A stretch of DNA of 64,000 bases from Novosphingobium marinum (GTDB taxonomy: Bacteria; Pseudomonadota; Alphaproteobacteria; Sphingomonadales; Sphingomonadaceae), in the NCBI RefSeq assembly GCF_013408095.1, contig NZ_JACBZF010000004.1:269516-333515 (forward strand), given 5' to 3'. Both the position numbers and the translations under genes were made by a program. Below are positions 18,494 to 36,541 of this stretch, in pieces. How positions within the stretch are numbered: position 1 is the first letter of the stretch; each line of letters starts with the position of its first letter. The notes under the pieces were generated by a model. It had not been told where the DNA came from, ran no database searches, and worked only from the letters and a program-made list of their open reading frames with translations.

Positions 18494-19141
18494 CTATCCG
18501 TCGCCGCTGCCGTCGACGAGAGGCACGAAGCGAACGGGCAGGAGATCCTGTGTCTCCCACGCCTCCTCGCCAGTTCGCTCGATACGCTGGAGCGATTGCA
18601 TGTCGCCGCCGCCAACGGGAATTACCAGCCTGCCGCCGACCCGAAGCTGGCGTTTCAGGGCCATGGGGACATCCGTGCTGCGTGCTGCGACAAGAATCGC
18701 ATCGAAGGGCGCCTCACCGGGCAGTCCGCCGCTGCCGTCGCCAGATATGACGTGGGCATTGTCGTATCCAAGGTCCTCCAGGCGGCGACGTGCAGCCTCG
18801 GCGAGTGTGGCGTGCCGTTCGATCGCGAATACGGTTCCGGCGATGCGCGACAGGACCGCCGCAGCGTAACCCGAACCGGCTCCGACTTCGAGGACCCTGT
18901 CGCCGGCCTCCGGCGACGCCGCCTCGATCATCAATGCCACGATGTAGGGCTGCGAGATTGTCTGGCCTTCATCGATCGGCAGAGGAGAATCGTCGTAGGC
19001 GGATGCCGCCAGGGCTTCAGGCACGAAAGCCTCGCGAGGAACTTCGCGCATCGCGCGCAGGACTTGCGGATCGCAAATGCCGCGGCCCGCAAGCTGCCGC
19101 TCGACCATTGCCGCGCGCCGGATTTCCGCCTCGCGCTCCAT
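18494..19141 (-). CDS. pcm: Protein-L-isoaspartate O-methyltransferase
   Basis: 215 residues. Repairs damaged L-isoaspartyl residues by SAM-dependent methylation. Signatures include REAFVPEALAASAYDDSPLPI near the N-terminus, then GQTISQPYIVALM and the SAM-binding VLEVGAGSGYAAAVLS; GGRLVIPVGG is near the end. Length is normal. It is downstream of and in the same direction as groL, separated by a terminator. The 198-base gap to the following beta-lactamase-like gene has GC-rich palindromes (about 18437-18455) but no clear regulatory site. Confidence 0.93.
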   Translation of the reverse strand: MEREAEIRRAAMVERQLAGRGICDPQVLRAMREVPREAFVPEALAASAYDDSPLPIDEGQTISQPYIVALMIEAASPEAGDRVLEVGAGSGYAAAVLSRIAGTVFAIERHATLAEAARRRLEDLGYDNAHVISGDGSGGLPGEAPFDAILVAARSTDVPMALKRQLRVGGRLVIPVGGGDMQSLQRIERTGEEAWETQDLLPVRFVPLVDGSGDG

Positions 19142-19186
19142 CTGCCTGCATCCTCCTTGTGAGGCGGGAAGATGACATGCGCAGGC

Positions 19187-19226
19187 AAAAAGGAAAGGGC
19201 CGGGAAGCGCTTGCTCCCCGGCCCCA
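19187..19226 (-). terminator. Intrinsic terminator of groESL
   Basis: On the minus strand, GGGCCGGGGA pairs with TCCCGGCCC (within 19198-19224) and is followed by TTTCCTTTTT. It lies about 32 bases past the groL stop and before pcm. Confidence 0.75.
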
Positions 19227-19257
19227 CCTGTTTTTGCGAATGGTCGCCTGGTTCGGC

Positions 19258-20925
<1,668 letters not shown>

Positions 20926-20956
20926 TTAGGTTTGGGAAGGTGTTCGCGAACCGTGC

Positions 20957-21244
20957 TCAGGCGATGACGCCGAGGATGTCGCTTTCCTTCATGATCAGCA
21001 GGTCTTCGCCATCGACCTTGACTTCGGTGCCCGACCACTTGCCGAAAAGCACCCGGTCACCCACCTTGACGTCGAGCGCGACACGCTTGCCGGCATCGTC
21101 GCGGGCGCCTTCGCCGGCGGCGACGATCTCACCTTCGGCGGGCTTTTCCTTGGCGCTGTCGGGAATGATGATGCCGCCGGCCGTCTTTTCCTCGGCCTCG
21201 ACGCGGCGCACGAGAACACGGTCGTGCAGCGGACGGAAACTCAT
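20957..21244 (-). CDS. groES: Co-chaperonin GroES (Hsp10)
   Basis: 95 residues. Heptameric lid of GroEL. It starts [16 protein letters not shown] and carries the mobile-loop region [21 protein letters not shown] 21244 is chosen over the frame beginning at 21331, which would run across the CIRCE operator. First gene of the groESL operon. Confidence 0.97.
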   Translation of the reverse strand: MSFRPLHDRVLVRRVEAEEKTAGGIIIPDSAKEKPAEGEIVAAGEGARDDAGKRVALDVKVGDRVLFGKWSGTEVKVDGEDLLIMKESDILGVIA

Positions 21245-21278
21245 GGATTTCTCCCTCATCCAATGAACAAAACATCTG

Positions 21279-21305
21279 TTGGCACTCTCATCCGGAGAGT
21301 GCCAG
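21279..21305 (-). promoter_or_regulatory. CIRCE element (HrcA operator) of groESL
   Basis: TTGGCACTC (21279-21287), nine bases, and GAGTGCCAG (21297-21305) match the CIRCE inverted repeat (consensus TTAGCACTC-N9-GAGTGCTAA) with a G/C variant in each arm. It lies 35 bases upstream of groES, so groESL should be repressed by HrcA and induced by heat. hrcA itself is outside the window. Confidence 0.9.
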
Positions 21306-21412
21306 CGGCGCGCATATGGGTGGCTGTTCATCCGCCGTCAAGCGGCGCAGTGAGGAAAATTTTGGCGACGGGAAGCCGTCGCGTGCCAGATGCCGGCAGC
21401 CGGCCCGGCAGG

Positions 21413-22837
21413 TCAATAGGCGACGAGCGGAGCCGGCTCTCCGGCGGGGCGGCCCGTCAGCCCGAGGCGGTCGCGCCGCGTCCAGCGCCTTACCAGCAGA
21501 AACGCAGCGACGACGAGGCCCGTTGCCAGCCCCAGCCATATGCCGATACCCGCCAGTTCCGCGCCGAAGCCAAGGCCCATCGCGATCCCGAAGCCCGGCA
21601 CCCAGTAGGAAAAGACGGCGATCCACATCGGCACGCGCGTGTCCTGCAGGCCGCGCAGCGCTCCCGCGGCCACCGCCTGCAATCCGTCGAAAAGCTGGAA
21701 CGCCGCCGCAACCGTCAGGTAGCGCAGCGCGAAAACCAGAAGCGTGGCATTCTCGGGCGCATCGACATCGACGTAGATCGAAATCAGCGCCTTCGGAACG
21801 ATCAGCATGGCGAGAGCCGTACACGCCATGAACAGCGTCCCGACGACGATCGCCGACCATCCCGCGCGGGCCATGCCGACCGGATCGCGCGCGCCGTAGT
21901 AATAGCCGACGCGGATCGTCGCGGCCTGCCCTATGCCGAACGGCACCTGGAACGCGAGCGCGGCGATCTGCAGGGCGACGGTATGCGCGGCCAGCTCAAG
22001 CGCGCCGAACCGGCCCATCATGAACGCGGCCGCCGAAAAGATGCCGCCCTCGGCCACGATGGTCAGTCCGATCGGCGTGCCGATGCGGATCAGGTCGACA
22101 AGGCGATCGCGGTCCGGTCGCCACCACTTGCCAAGGATGCGATAGCGCGCGAGCCGGCGATCGAGCGCAATCACGGCGACATAGGCGAGCACGGTTAGCA
22201 CCGAGGTGATCAGCGTCGCCAGTCCCGCACCGACGAGGCCAAGCGCGGGCATGCCGAAATTGCCGAAGATCAGCGCGTAATTGGCAAAGGCGTTCACGAA
22301 GATCCCGCCTGCCGTGATAAGTGTCGCGAACAGTGCCCGGTCGAGCGCGGAGACGAAATTGCGCAACACGTTCGCGAGCAGCATCGGGATCAGCGACCAG
22401 ACGAGAATTGCCATGTACTCGCTGCCGAGCGCGGTGATGCGCGGTTCCTGCCCCGTCAGGCGCATGAAGGGACCGGCGGTCATGCACAGTGCCATGCCGA
22501 GCGCGCCCGAAAGCACGGCCAGCCACAGCGCCATCCGGGTCGTACGCCGCACCGGGCGCAGCGCCGGCGCACGCCGCCCGAGCTCGGCCGAGATCATCGG
22601 CGCAACCGCTCCGGTCAGTCCCGAGAGTGCCCAGAAGATCAGGCCGAAATAGCTGACCGAAAGCGCCGATGCCGCCAGCGGCTCCTCCCCCAGCCGGGCG
22701 ATGAAGATGACGTCGATGGCGTAGGTAAGCATCTGCAGCAGGTTCGCGAGCGCGAGCGGCCACGAAAGCCGGAGCGTCGCGCCGAACTCGCCGCGCCAGG
22801 ATCGCGGCCGGGATGGAAGGATGGCTGAACGATCCAT
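21413..22837 (-). CDS. MATE family multidrug efflux transporter
   Basis: 474 residues with twelve predicted membrane segments in two related halves, the arrangement of MATE cation-coupled drug exporters. Typical first-half features are LALANLLQMLTYAIDVIFIARLGEEPLAA (TM1 region) and VAPMISAELGRR. The second half has GIGQAATIRVGYYYGARD. Transport is probably Na+ or H+ driven; substrates cannot be read from sequence. Upstream in-frame ATGs at 22852 and 22867 are possible alternative starts. Confidence 0.92.
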   Translation of the reverse strand: MDRSAILPSRPRSWRGEFGATLRLSWPLALANLLQMLTYAIDVIFIARLGEEPLAASALSVSYFGLIFWALSGLTGAVAPMISAELGRRAPALRPVRRTTRMALWLAVLSGALGMALCMTAGPFMRLTGQEPRITALGSEYMAILVWSLIPMLLANVLRNFVSALDRALFATLITAGGIFVNAFANYALIFGNFGMPALGLVGAGLATLITSVLTVLAYVAVIALDRRLARYRILGKWWRPDRDRLVDLIRIGTPIGLTIVAEGGIFSAAAFMMGRFGALELAAHTVALQIAALAFQVPFGIGQAATIRVGYYYGARDPVGMARAGWSAIVVGTLFMACTALAMLIVPKALISIYVDVDAPENATLLVFALRYLTVAAAFQLFDGLQAVAAGALRGLQDTRVPMWIAVFSYWVPGFGIAMGLGFGAELAGIGIWLGLATGLVVAAFLLVRRWTRRDRLGLTGRPAGEPAPLVAY

Positions 22838-22962
22838 GGCAGGCCGCCGCATAGGCGAGTGCGCCATCGATAAAAACCGATGTGACGCAGTGCAGGCTCA
22901 TTCGCTTCAGCTTGCGGCAAGCATGTCACAGGCAGGGCGGCCACCGTTCAGAAGGAGACCCG

Positions 22963-23508
22963 ATGTCGCTTCGCTATTTCGCGCCGCTTGTCGCCGCCGC
23001 ACTGGCCACCGCGTCCACGCCCGCTCTCGCTGACGAGATGTTCGTGGGCGTCTATGCCCATGAGGTCGATACGCCCTTCACGCTGCGTGTCGAAGAGGAT
23101 GGCGTGGACATCGCCGCCGGCTATCGCTTCGAACCGGTAGATGGCCTGCGCGCGATCGGCCGTCCGGCGCCCTACGTGATCGCCTCGGTCAACACGGCGG
23201 GCGACACCTCGTTCGCGGGCGGCGGGCTGAGCTGGACCATCGGCAAGGGCCCGGTCTACGTGCGGCCGGCCATCGGCATCGTGGTGCACGACGGTGACAC
23301 ACATCGATACGACACGGTAACCGGCAAGGACCGGGGGCTGGGCAGCAGGGTGCTGTTCGAGCCCGAAATCGGCATCGGCTATCGCCTGAACGAGCGTGTT
23401 TCCGTGGAAGCGAGCTGGATGCACATCAGCCATGCCCGGCTGTTCGATTCCGACCAGAACCCGGGCATCGACATGATCGGGCTCCGGCTGGTCTTCCGCA
23501 CCCGTTAA
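22963..23508 (+). CDS. PagL-like lipid A 3-O-deacylase (acyloxyacyl hydrolase)
   Basis: 181 residues with a cleavable signal peptide (APLVAAALATASTPALA) and an outer-membrane beta-barrel. The C-terminal WMHISHARLFDSDQNPGIDM fits the PagL active-site pattern HxSxA...NPGxD, where His and Ser form the triad with a downstream acid. Such enzymes remove the 3-O acyl chain from lipid A and soften its immune signalling. An AAGGAG at 22952 sets the start. Its stop TAA overlaps the TAA of the convergent CYTH gene in the palindrome GTTAAC. Confidence 0.85.
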   Translation: MSLRYFAPLVAAALATASTPALADEMFVGVYAHEVDTPFTLRVEEDGVDIAAGYRFEPVDGLRAIGRPAPYVIASVNTAGDTSFAGGGLSWTIGKGPVYVRPAIGIVVHDGDTHRYDTVTGKDRGLGSRVLFEPEIGIGYRLNERVSVEASWMHISHARLFDSDQNPGIDMIGLRLVFRTR

Positions 23509-23969
23509 CCGGTCCTTGCGAGCACCGAGTTGTAATAGCGCCCGTCGCCGGTGACTTCCTCGCCGAGCCATCCGGGCAAGTCGATTTCGCCGCTCCCGTC
23601 ACCGTCCTCGAATTCGACTTCGGCAAGAATCAATCCTTCGAGATCGCCCTCGAACACGTCGACTTCCCAGTGCCGACCGTCCTCGCGCGGGACGATGTAG
23701 CGGCGCTTCTCGATCATGCGCCCCTCGCGAAAGCGCATCATCTCCCTCGCATCGGGAACGGGGATCGAATACTCGAATTCGCTGCGCACCTTCTCGGCGT
23801 TGCCCGACTTGACCGTCAGCCGCGCCTTTTGGCCATCGGTCACGCGTATGCGGACTTCCACGTCTTCGCGCTGCGCCAGGTAGCACTGCACGATGTGCAG
23901 GCAGTCGGTGGCCTTGTCGCGCCAGCCGTCACCGGTGACGAGGAACTTGCGTTCGATCTCGCTTGCCAC
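23505..23969 (-). CDS. CYTH domain protein (triphosphate tunnel metalloenzyme)
   Basis: 154 residues starting with the ExExK signature (SEIERKFLV) of CYTH enzymes, which hydrolyse or bind tripolyphosphate, polyphosphate or nucleoside triphosphates inside a beta tunnel. The inside-facing charged residues (VEVRIRVTDGQKARLTVKSG, EKRRYIV) are present. Translation starts at GTG 23969, with GGAGG at 23978-23982, which overlaps the end of the CHAD gene. The pairing with CHAD is the classic CYTH-CHAD association, encoded here as two genes. Confidence 0.9.
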   Translation of the reverse strand: MASEIERKFLVTGDGWRDKATDCLHIVQCYLAQREDVEVRIRVTDGQKARLTVKSGNAEKVRSEFEYSIPVPDAREMMRFREGRMIEKRRYIVPREDGRHWEVDVFEGDLEGLILAEVEFEDGDGSGEIDLPGWLGEEVTGDGRYYNSVLARTG

Positions 23970-23973
23970 GGGG

Positions 23974-24897
23974 TCAACCTCCCTCCAGCTTCGATGTGCC
24001 CTTGCCTTCGGAAAGCCAGACGCCCCACAGCGCACCCAGATGCGCGGCAAGGTCTTCGGGGCTCTGGGCGAGAAGGCGTTGGACGCGGGGCCAGCCCTGC
24101 TCCTCCAACGCCATCTTGCGCCCCCGCGCGAGGCCGATCGCGGTTTCGACGTTGCGCGGATCGCCATAGTCGTGCGGGTTCGCCGCAAGCTGCTCCTCGA
24201 AGACGGAAAGGTCGTGGTGGTCGCCGAATATGTCGGACAGTTCCTTTGCGAGCTTCTGGCGCTGCTCCATCATGTCGGGCCAGACGTTCTCGAGCAGGCG
24301 CGAGTGGTACCAGTGATACTTGATCCGCTTGCGAAGTTCGTGGAACGCGTCGGGTCCGGGACAGCACCGCGCCTCTTCGGCGGCATCGCGTGCGCGGCCG
24401 TAGGTCTTGGCCAGCCCGCCGGCCACCGCGTCCCATCCTTTGGCGTCGAGCGACCAGTCCCGTGACCGCTCGCGCGCCTCGAGCAGCCGGGACCGCGCCT
24501 CGTCCAGCGCGTCCCCGATATCGCCTTGGCTGACCGTCGCCTTGCGATCCATGGTAAAACGCCGCCGGATGGAGCCGAGCGCGCGGCGATCCACCTGCCC
24601 GCGAAAGTGATGCATAAGCTCGTCGTAGGTGTCCTGCATCACCTTGGCATCGCGCGCCTCGGAAATCAGGCGGGCGGTGTCGCGGAACGCCTCGTTCTCG
24701 TCGCCGTAGCCATCGAAGGCGGGGCGCACGAGACGGATCAGCCCGCGCAGCTTCTTGCAGCGCTTGCGAACGTCGTGAACGGCGTCGGGCCGGTCGAGCT
24801 TCTCGATCGAATGCAGCGCCTTGCCGATCTGTTCGCCGGCGATGCGGCGCAAGGCGTCCTGGACGGAATTGTCCTTGCTCTTGATACGGTATGCCAT
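23974..24897 (-). CDS. CHAD domain protein
   Basis: 307 residues, almost entirely helical and rich in His, Arg and Lys, with two repeats of the CHAD helical unit: AVHDVRKRCKKLRGLIRLVRP near residue 40 and AFHELRKRIKYHWYHSRLLE near residue 200. CHAD domains bind polyphosphate through these conserved basic residues. The downstream CYTH gene begins within five bases, so both are expressed together. The operon is a plausible polyphosphate-handling unit. Confidence 0.92.
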   Translation of the reverse strand: MAYRIKSKDNSVQDALRRIAGEQIGKALHSIEKLDRPDAVHDVRKRCKKLRGLIRLVRPAFDGYGDENEAFRDTARLISEARDAKVMQDTYDELMHHFRGQVDRRALGSIRRRFTMDRKATVSQGDIGDALDEARSRLLEARERSRDWSLDAKGWDAVAGGLAKTYGRARDAAEEARCCPGPDAFHELRKRIKYHWYHSRLLENVWPDMMEQRQKLAKELSDIFGDHHDLSVFEEQLAANPHDYGDPRNVETAIGLARGRKMALEEQGWPRVQRLLAQSPEDLAAHLGALWGVWLSEGKGTSKLEGG

Positions 24898-24979
24898 CGT
24901 GCGCTCCTAACGGCTCGGACGGCCAGCTTCAGCAAAAATGGCACAATTGTCACAAAAATGTAATTCGGGTGCTCCCGCA

Positions 24980-25012
24980 CGAAAAAGGGCGGCCCGAACG
25001 GACCGCCCCTTC
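24980..25012 (-). terminator. Intrinsic terminator of rplJ-rplL
   Basis: On the minus strand GGGCGGTCC-GTTC-GGGCCGCCC is followed by TTTTTCG (T run at 24982-24986). It lies about 70 bases past rplL and insulates the operon from the CHAD gene. Confidence 0.8.
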
Positions 25013-25081
25013 CCGGTGATCTGCGCCGAAGCATTCGCTCCGGGCACGATCGAGGTCTTTGCAGGCTTGCGCCCGCGCAGA

Positions 25082-25465
25082 TTACTTGAGCTCGACGGTG
25101 CCGCCGGCTTCCTCGATCTTCTTCTTGATCTCTTCGGCTTCCGCCTTGTTCACGCCTTCCTTGACGGGCTTGGGCGCGCCTTCGACGAGCGCCTTGGCAT
25201 CGGCAAGGCCGAGACCGGTGATGGCGCGGACTTCCTTGATGACCTGGATCTTCTTGCCACCGTCGCCGGTGAGGACCACGTCGAATTCGTCCTTTTCCTC
25301 GGCAGCGGCATCGCCGCCACCGGCGCCGCCAGCGGCGGGACCGGCAACCGCGACGGCGGCAGCGGCGGAAACGCCCCATGCCTCTTCGAGGGCCTTGGCG
25401 AGGTCGGCCGCCTCGAGGACGGTCAGCTGCGAAAGTTCGTCAACAAGCTTCTGGATATCAGCCAT
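25082..25465 (-). CDS. rplL: Ribosomal protein L7/L12
   Basis: 127 residues. The N-terminal dimerisation helix ([28 protein letters not shown]), the Ala/Gly-rich hinge and the C-terminal domain with [34 protein letters not shown] are all standard. It forms the ribosomal stalk that recruits translation GTPases. Second gene after rplJ with 60 bases between. Confidence 0.97.
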   Translation of the reverse strand: MADIQKLVDELSQLTVLEAADLAKALEEAWGVSAAAAVAVAGPAAGGAGGGDAAAEEKDEFDVVLTGDGGKKIQVIKEVRAITGLGLADAKALVEGAPKPVKEGVNKAEAEEIKKKIEEAGGTVELK

Positions 25466-25525
25466 TTCAATTCACTCCTGAAAATCGGGTCCGGGACGCA
25501 TCCCGGTGCATTCGTCTGAACTGTC

Positions 25526-26041
25526 TTATGCGGCTTCCTTGGCGCCGTAGGCACCGAAGACGCGGGCCAGCTTGGCCGCCGGAGCGGTCGAGAGCTGGGC
25601 AATCTTCGTCGCCGGGGCGTTGACGAGGCCAACAAGCTTTGCCCGCAGTTCATCGAGCGAGGGCATCGAGGCGAGCGCCTTTACCCCTGCTTCGTCGAGA
25701 ACCTGCGTGCCCATCGAACCGCCGACGATCTCGAGCTTGTCGGTCGTCTTGGCGAAGTCGACCACGACTTTCGCCGCCGCCACGGGGTCGACCGAAGTCG
25801 CCAGCGCGGTGGGTCCGGTGAGCATGTCGTCGATACCGGCATAGTCGGTGTCGGCGATGGCACGCTTGGCAAGACGGTTCTTCGCTACCTTGTAGGCCGC
25901 GCCGGCTTCACGCATCTTCGTGCGCAGATCGGTGGACTGGGCCACCGACATGCCGAGGTTGCGGGTGACAACCACCACGCCGACCTCGTTGAAGACTTCG
26001 CTGAGCTGGGCGACCGATTCGGCTTTCTGCGAACGATCCAT
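25526..26041 (-). CDS. rplJ: Ribosomal protein L10
   Basis: 171 residues. Anchors L7/L12 dimers to 23S rRNA. The family pattern is clear: N-terminal [55 protein letters not shown], and a C-terminal helix for L12 binding. Unusually, rplJL is here on the opposite strand from rpoBC rather than upstream of it in the same direction. Confidence 0.97.
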   Translation of the reverse strand: MDRSQKAESVAQLSEVFNEVGVVVVTRNLGMSVAQSTDLRTKMREAGAAYKVAKNRLAKRAIADTDYAGIDDMLTGPTALATSVDPVAAAKVVVDFAKTTDKLEIVGGSMGTQVLDEAGVKALASMPSLDELRAKLVGLVNAPATKIAQLSTAPAAKLARVFGAYGAKEAA

Positions 26042-26260
26042 GCCTTACTCCTTCACTATGGCCACGGACTGCATGTCCGCGACCGGCTACGTTTCCCGCG
26101 CCGCGGTGGCTTTCGCCGCCGCGAAACGGATGGGTCCGCCGATGGGGAAGGAGGCCCTGCAAAACGCAGGAAAGGCACCCGCGCATCGAGAGCGAAGGAG
26201 CCAATGGAATTCTCTGTCCCCGTCTAGGCCGGAAATTAAGAGGGCCGAAGCGCCCTCACC
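26042..26260 (-). promoter_or_regulatory. Probable rplJ leader (L10-L12 autoregulation region)
   Basis: About 200 bases of non-coding sequence precede rplJ. On the minus strand it holds a hairpin GAGGGC-GCTTC-GGCCCTC followed by TTAATTT (near 26240-26260) and a second hairpin CCTGC-GTTTT-GCAGG (near 26155-26170). L10-L12 complexes are known to bind structured rplJ leaders in many bacteria to repress translation. The identification is from position and structure, not from a matched consensus. Confidence 0.4.
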
Positions 26261-26360
26261 GACTGTCTCGGACGGTCGATCGGCAAGCGAGCCTGCCGGT
26301 CCGGGCGGGCCAATGGCGAAAGCGGCGCGAAAAGTCAAGCCTCGCGCCGCTTCCGTTGCC

Positions 26361-26591
26361 TTACTCCGCGGCCTCGTAGGCGAGCAGGTCGCCCGGCTGG
26401 CAATCGAGTTCGCGGCAGATCGCCTCGAGCGTCGAGAAGCGGATAGCCTTGGCCTTGCCGGTCTTGAGGATCGACAGGTTGGCGAGCGTCAACCCGACAC
26501 GCTCGGCCAGTTCGGTGAGCGTCATGCGGCGCTCGTAAAGCAGGTCGTCGAGTTTCACCACGATCGTGCCCTCCCTGGTTTCCGGGTCCAT
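26361..26591 (-). CDS. Small XRE/YozG-like helix-turn-helix regulator
   Basis: 76 residues: a single Cro/CI-type helix-turn-helix covering almost the whole chain (LYERRMTLTELAERVGLTLANLSILKTGKAKAIRFSTLEAICRELDCQPGDLL). YozG-like regulators of this size are typically paired with a DUF2975 membrane protein, as here: its ATG overlaps the DUF2975 stop by one base (TGATG). The upstream GTG at 26594 is a less likely start. It probably represses its own operon. Confidence 0.88.
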   Translation of the reverse strand: MDPETREGTIVVKLDDLLYERRMTLTELAERVGLTLANLSILKTGKAKAIRFSTLEAICRELDCQPGDLLAYEAAE

Positions 26592-27142
26592 CACACGGTC
26601 CCTTCGAGTTCTTCACGCATTTCGGCGCCCTTGCGGAACACCCGCGCGAGGATGAAGAGGACCAGGACGAGCAGCAGCCCGTTCATGTCCACGCCGCCTT
26701 CCATGACGACCGTGTCGCCCTTGTCGCGGATCTCCTCGGTGACGTTGAGGATCCATATACCGATCCCGGCCATGGGAATTGTGATCACCTGGATCGCAAG
26801 GACCAGCCATGCCATGCTGGTCAGACGCCCGGCGTTGACCGGAACGAAGGGATCGCCCTCTCCGACAGTGTCGACGATGCGCTTGAGCAGCTGGAACACG
26901 CGGAACAGCATGGCGAGGAGGCCGGCCGCCAGCGCAAGGATCAATGTCACCGCCAGCAGGAACTGCGACGTCGGAAAGTCCGCCCCCTTCTCTGCCAGCT
27001 CGATCGCCACTTCGGACTGGAAAATCCAGATCGCCGGTATCACGACGAGGCAGACGACGGCCGCGAAGGCCATCACCGCCATCAGGAAAAGCAGCAGGCC
27101 CTTGGCGACGGCAAGGAGCGGGTCTCTGGTAATTGCATTCAT
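26591..27142 (-). CDS. DUF2975 membrane protein
   Basis: 183 residues with about four transmembrane segments (for example LLLFLMAVMAFAAVVCLVVI and FLLAVTLILALAAGLLAML). The central LLKRIVDTVGEGDPFVPVNAGRLTSMAW is the family signature. DUF2975 proteins are found with small XRE regulators and may sense or modulate them at the membrane, but the function is not established. ATG 27142 follows GGGAG. The longer frame to 27391 lies over the upstream small gene. Confidence 0.87.
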   Translation of the reverse strand: MNAITRDPLLAVAKGLLLFLMAVMAFAAVVCLVVIPAIWIFQSEVAIELAEKGADFPTSQFLLAVTLILALAAGLLAMLFRVFQLLKRIVDTVGEGDPFVPVNAGRLTSMAWLVLAIQVITIPMAGIGIWILNVTEEIRDKGDTVVMEGGVDMNGLLLVLVLFILARVFRKGAEMREELEGTV

Positions 27143-27156
27143 GCCCCTGCTCCCGT

Positions 27157-27330
27157 TCACATCATCACCGGCAGCGTCGCCGATGCGACGAGTGCCGGGG
27201 CGCTTGCGGCGGGCGGTGAACGGTATGCGGTATTCGCCCCCGGCACGGCATCGAGGGTGGGAACCCAGAACGTCGCCATGACGGCGACGGCCATGACCAT
27301 GGCCAGCGGGCGGTTCGAAGTCTGTGTCAT
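27157..27330 (-). CDS. Small membrane or secreted protein, first gene of the XRE/DUF2975 operon
   Basis: 57 residues with a hydrophobic N-terminal stretch (LAMVMAVAVMATFWVPTL) and an Ala/Pro/Ser-rich remainder ending LPVMM. A GGAGA ribosome-binding site precedes ATG 27330. The gene is 14 bases upstream of DUF2975 on the same strand. I do not recognise a family. It could be a secreted peptide whose level is read by the downstream pair, but that is speculation. Confidence 0.55.
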   Translation of the reverse strand: MTQTSNRPLAMVMAVAVMATFWVPTLDAVPGANTAYRSPPAASAPALVASATLPVMM

Positions 27331-27381
27331 TGCTCGTTCTCCGATAAGGCTGATATCGACATTCAATAAACCGATTCGCTC

Positions 27382-27398
27382 TTATCGTCAATCGATAA
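27382..27398. promoter_or_regulatory. Palindrome in the promoter region of the XRE/DUF2975 operon
   Basis: TTATCG-TCAAT-CGATAA is a perfect inverted repeat 52 bases upstream of the first gene of the operon. Related half-sites (CGATAA, TATCG, ACGATAT) recur from 27340 to 27435 in an AT-rich stretch. It is a likely operator for the operon's own regulator. Confidence 0.45.
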
Positions 27399-27469
27399 TA
27401 TTGAAAAACGATATGCCGCTGATCGTTTGGCGATATCCCGACCTTGCGGGATCATCAGATGTCCGCGGT

Positions 27470-27498
27470 TTGACAGCGACGCGGGCCGCTCCTATATC
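27470..27498 (+). promoter_or_regulatory. Strong sigma-70 promoter of rpoBC
   Basis: TTGACA (27470-27475), a 17-base spacer and TATATC (27493-27498) are near consensus. Transcription from here would give a leader of about 220 bases before the rpoB ATG at 27726. That leader has no convincing ORF; the long in-frame extension of rpoB across it is an artefact of high GC. Confidence 0.75.
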
Positions 27499-27725
27499 CC
27501 GCCCCGACCGGATTGCTTCGAGCAAGGCACGCCTTACGCGGGGGCGTCGCCAGGGATGGAAGCCCGGTTTCCCGTGAGACCCGAACGAAGCTGCAGTCCG
27601 GCGCCGCCACAGGTACGCGCCCACCCTGCGGCCTTTTCGCGTTTCACCTCCCGCCCATTGACGGTTTTCCCGCCGCGGCACGCCTTGCGCGCCCGGCCCG
27701 ATTCGAGACGAGGCGAATTTCTCAC

Positions 27726-31912
<4,187 letters not shown>

Positions 31913-31916
<4 letters not shown>

Positions 31917-32140
31917 GCCTCATTGTGCATCCAGATAGCGTGATCGCCAGAGCGCCGAAGCCGATCGCCATTATGGCAGGTTTTTGGCTTCTCATCATTG
32001 GCGGCCTGTTGTCATGGATTTTGAAGAACGGCGGTGGTTCGGCTTGGGTAATTATCCCACTGGCTTGCATGACCATCGTGTTTTTCGCGCTGCTGAGCTT
32101 GTCTCTGTTGCAAATCGCGATCCCCGGACGCGGCAATTAA
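31913..32140 (+). CDS. Small two-helix membrane protein between rpoB and rpoC
   Basis: 75 residues starting with GTG that overlaps the rpoB stop (GTGA). Two hydrophobic helices are evident: [20 protein letters not shown] and [20 protein letters not shown], joined by NGGGS. No family recognised. Base composition is clearly less GC-rich than rpoB and rpoC on either side. rpoB and rpoC are normally separated only by a short non-coding gap, so a coding insertion here is unusual. It may be real or a chance frame; overlap with the stop and the coherent hydrophobicity favour a gene. Confidence 0.5.
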
Positions 32141-32165
32141 TTCACCCCTCACAGGGAATTGAAAA

Positions 32166-36476
<4,311 letters not shown>

Positions 36477-36500
36477 GCTCGGCATCGCCGGTTGGAAAGG

Positions 36501-36535
36501 AAGGCCCCGCCAGAGCGATCCGGCGGGGCTTTTCT
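36501..36535 (+). terminator. Intrinsic terminator of rpoBC
   Basis: GCCCCGCC (36504-36511) pairs with GGCGGGGC (36522-36529) and is followed by TTTTCTT. It ends just before the convergent GNAT gene. Confidence 0.85.
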
Positions 36536-36541
36536 TGGGCT

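Noticed and set aside
23504..23509. GTTAAC palindrome shared by two stop codons as a regulatory site
   Set aside because: It is simply the overlapping TAA stops of two convergent genes.
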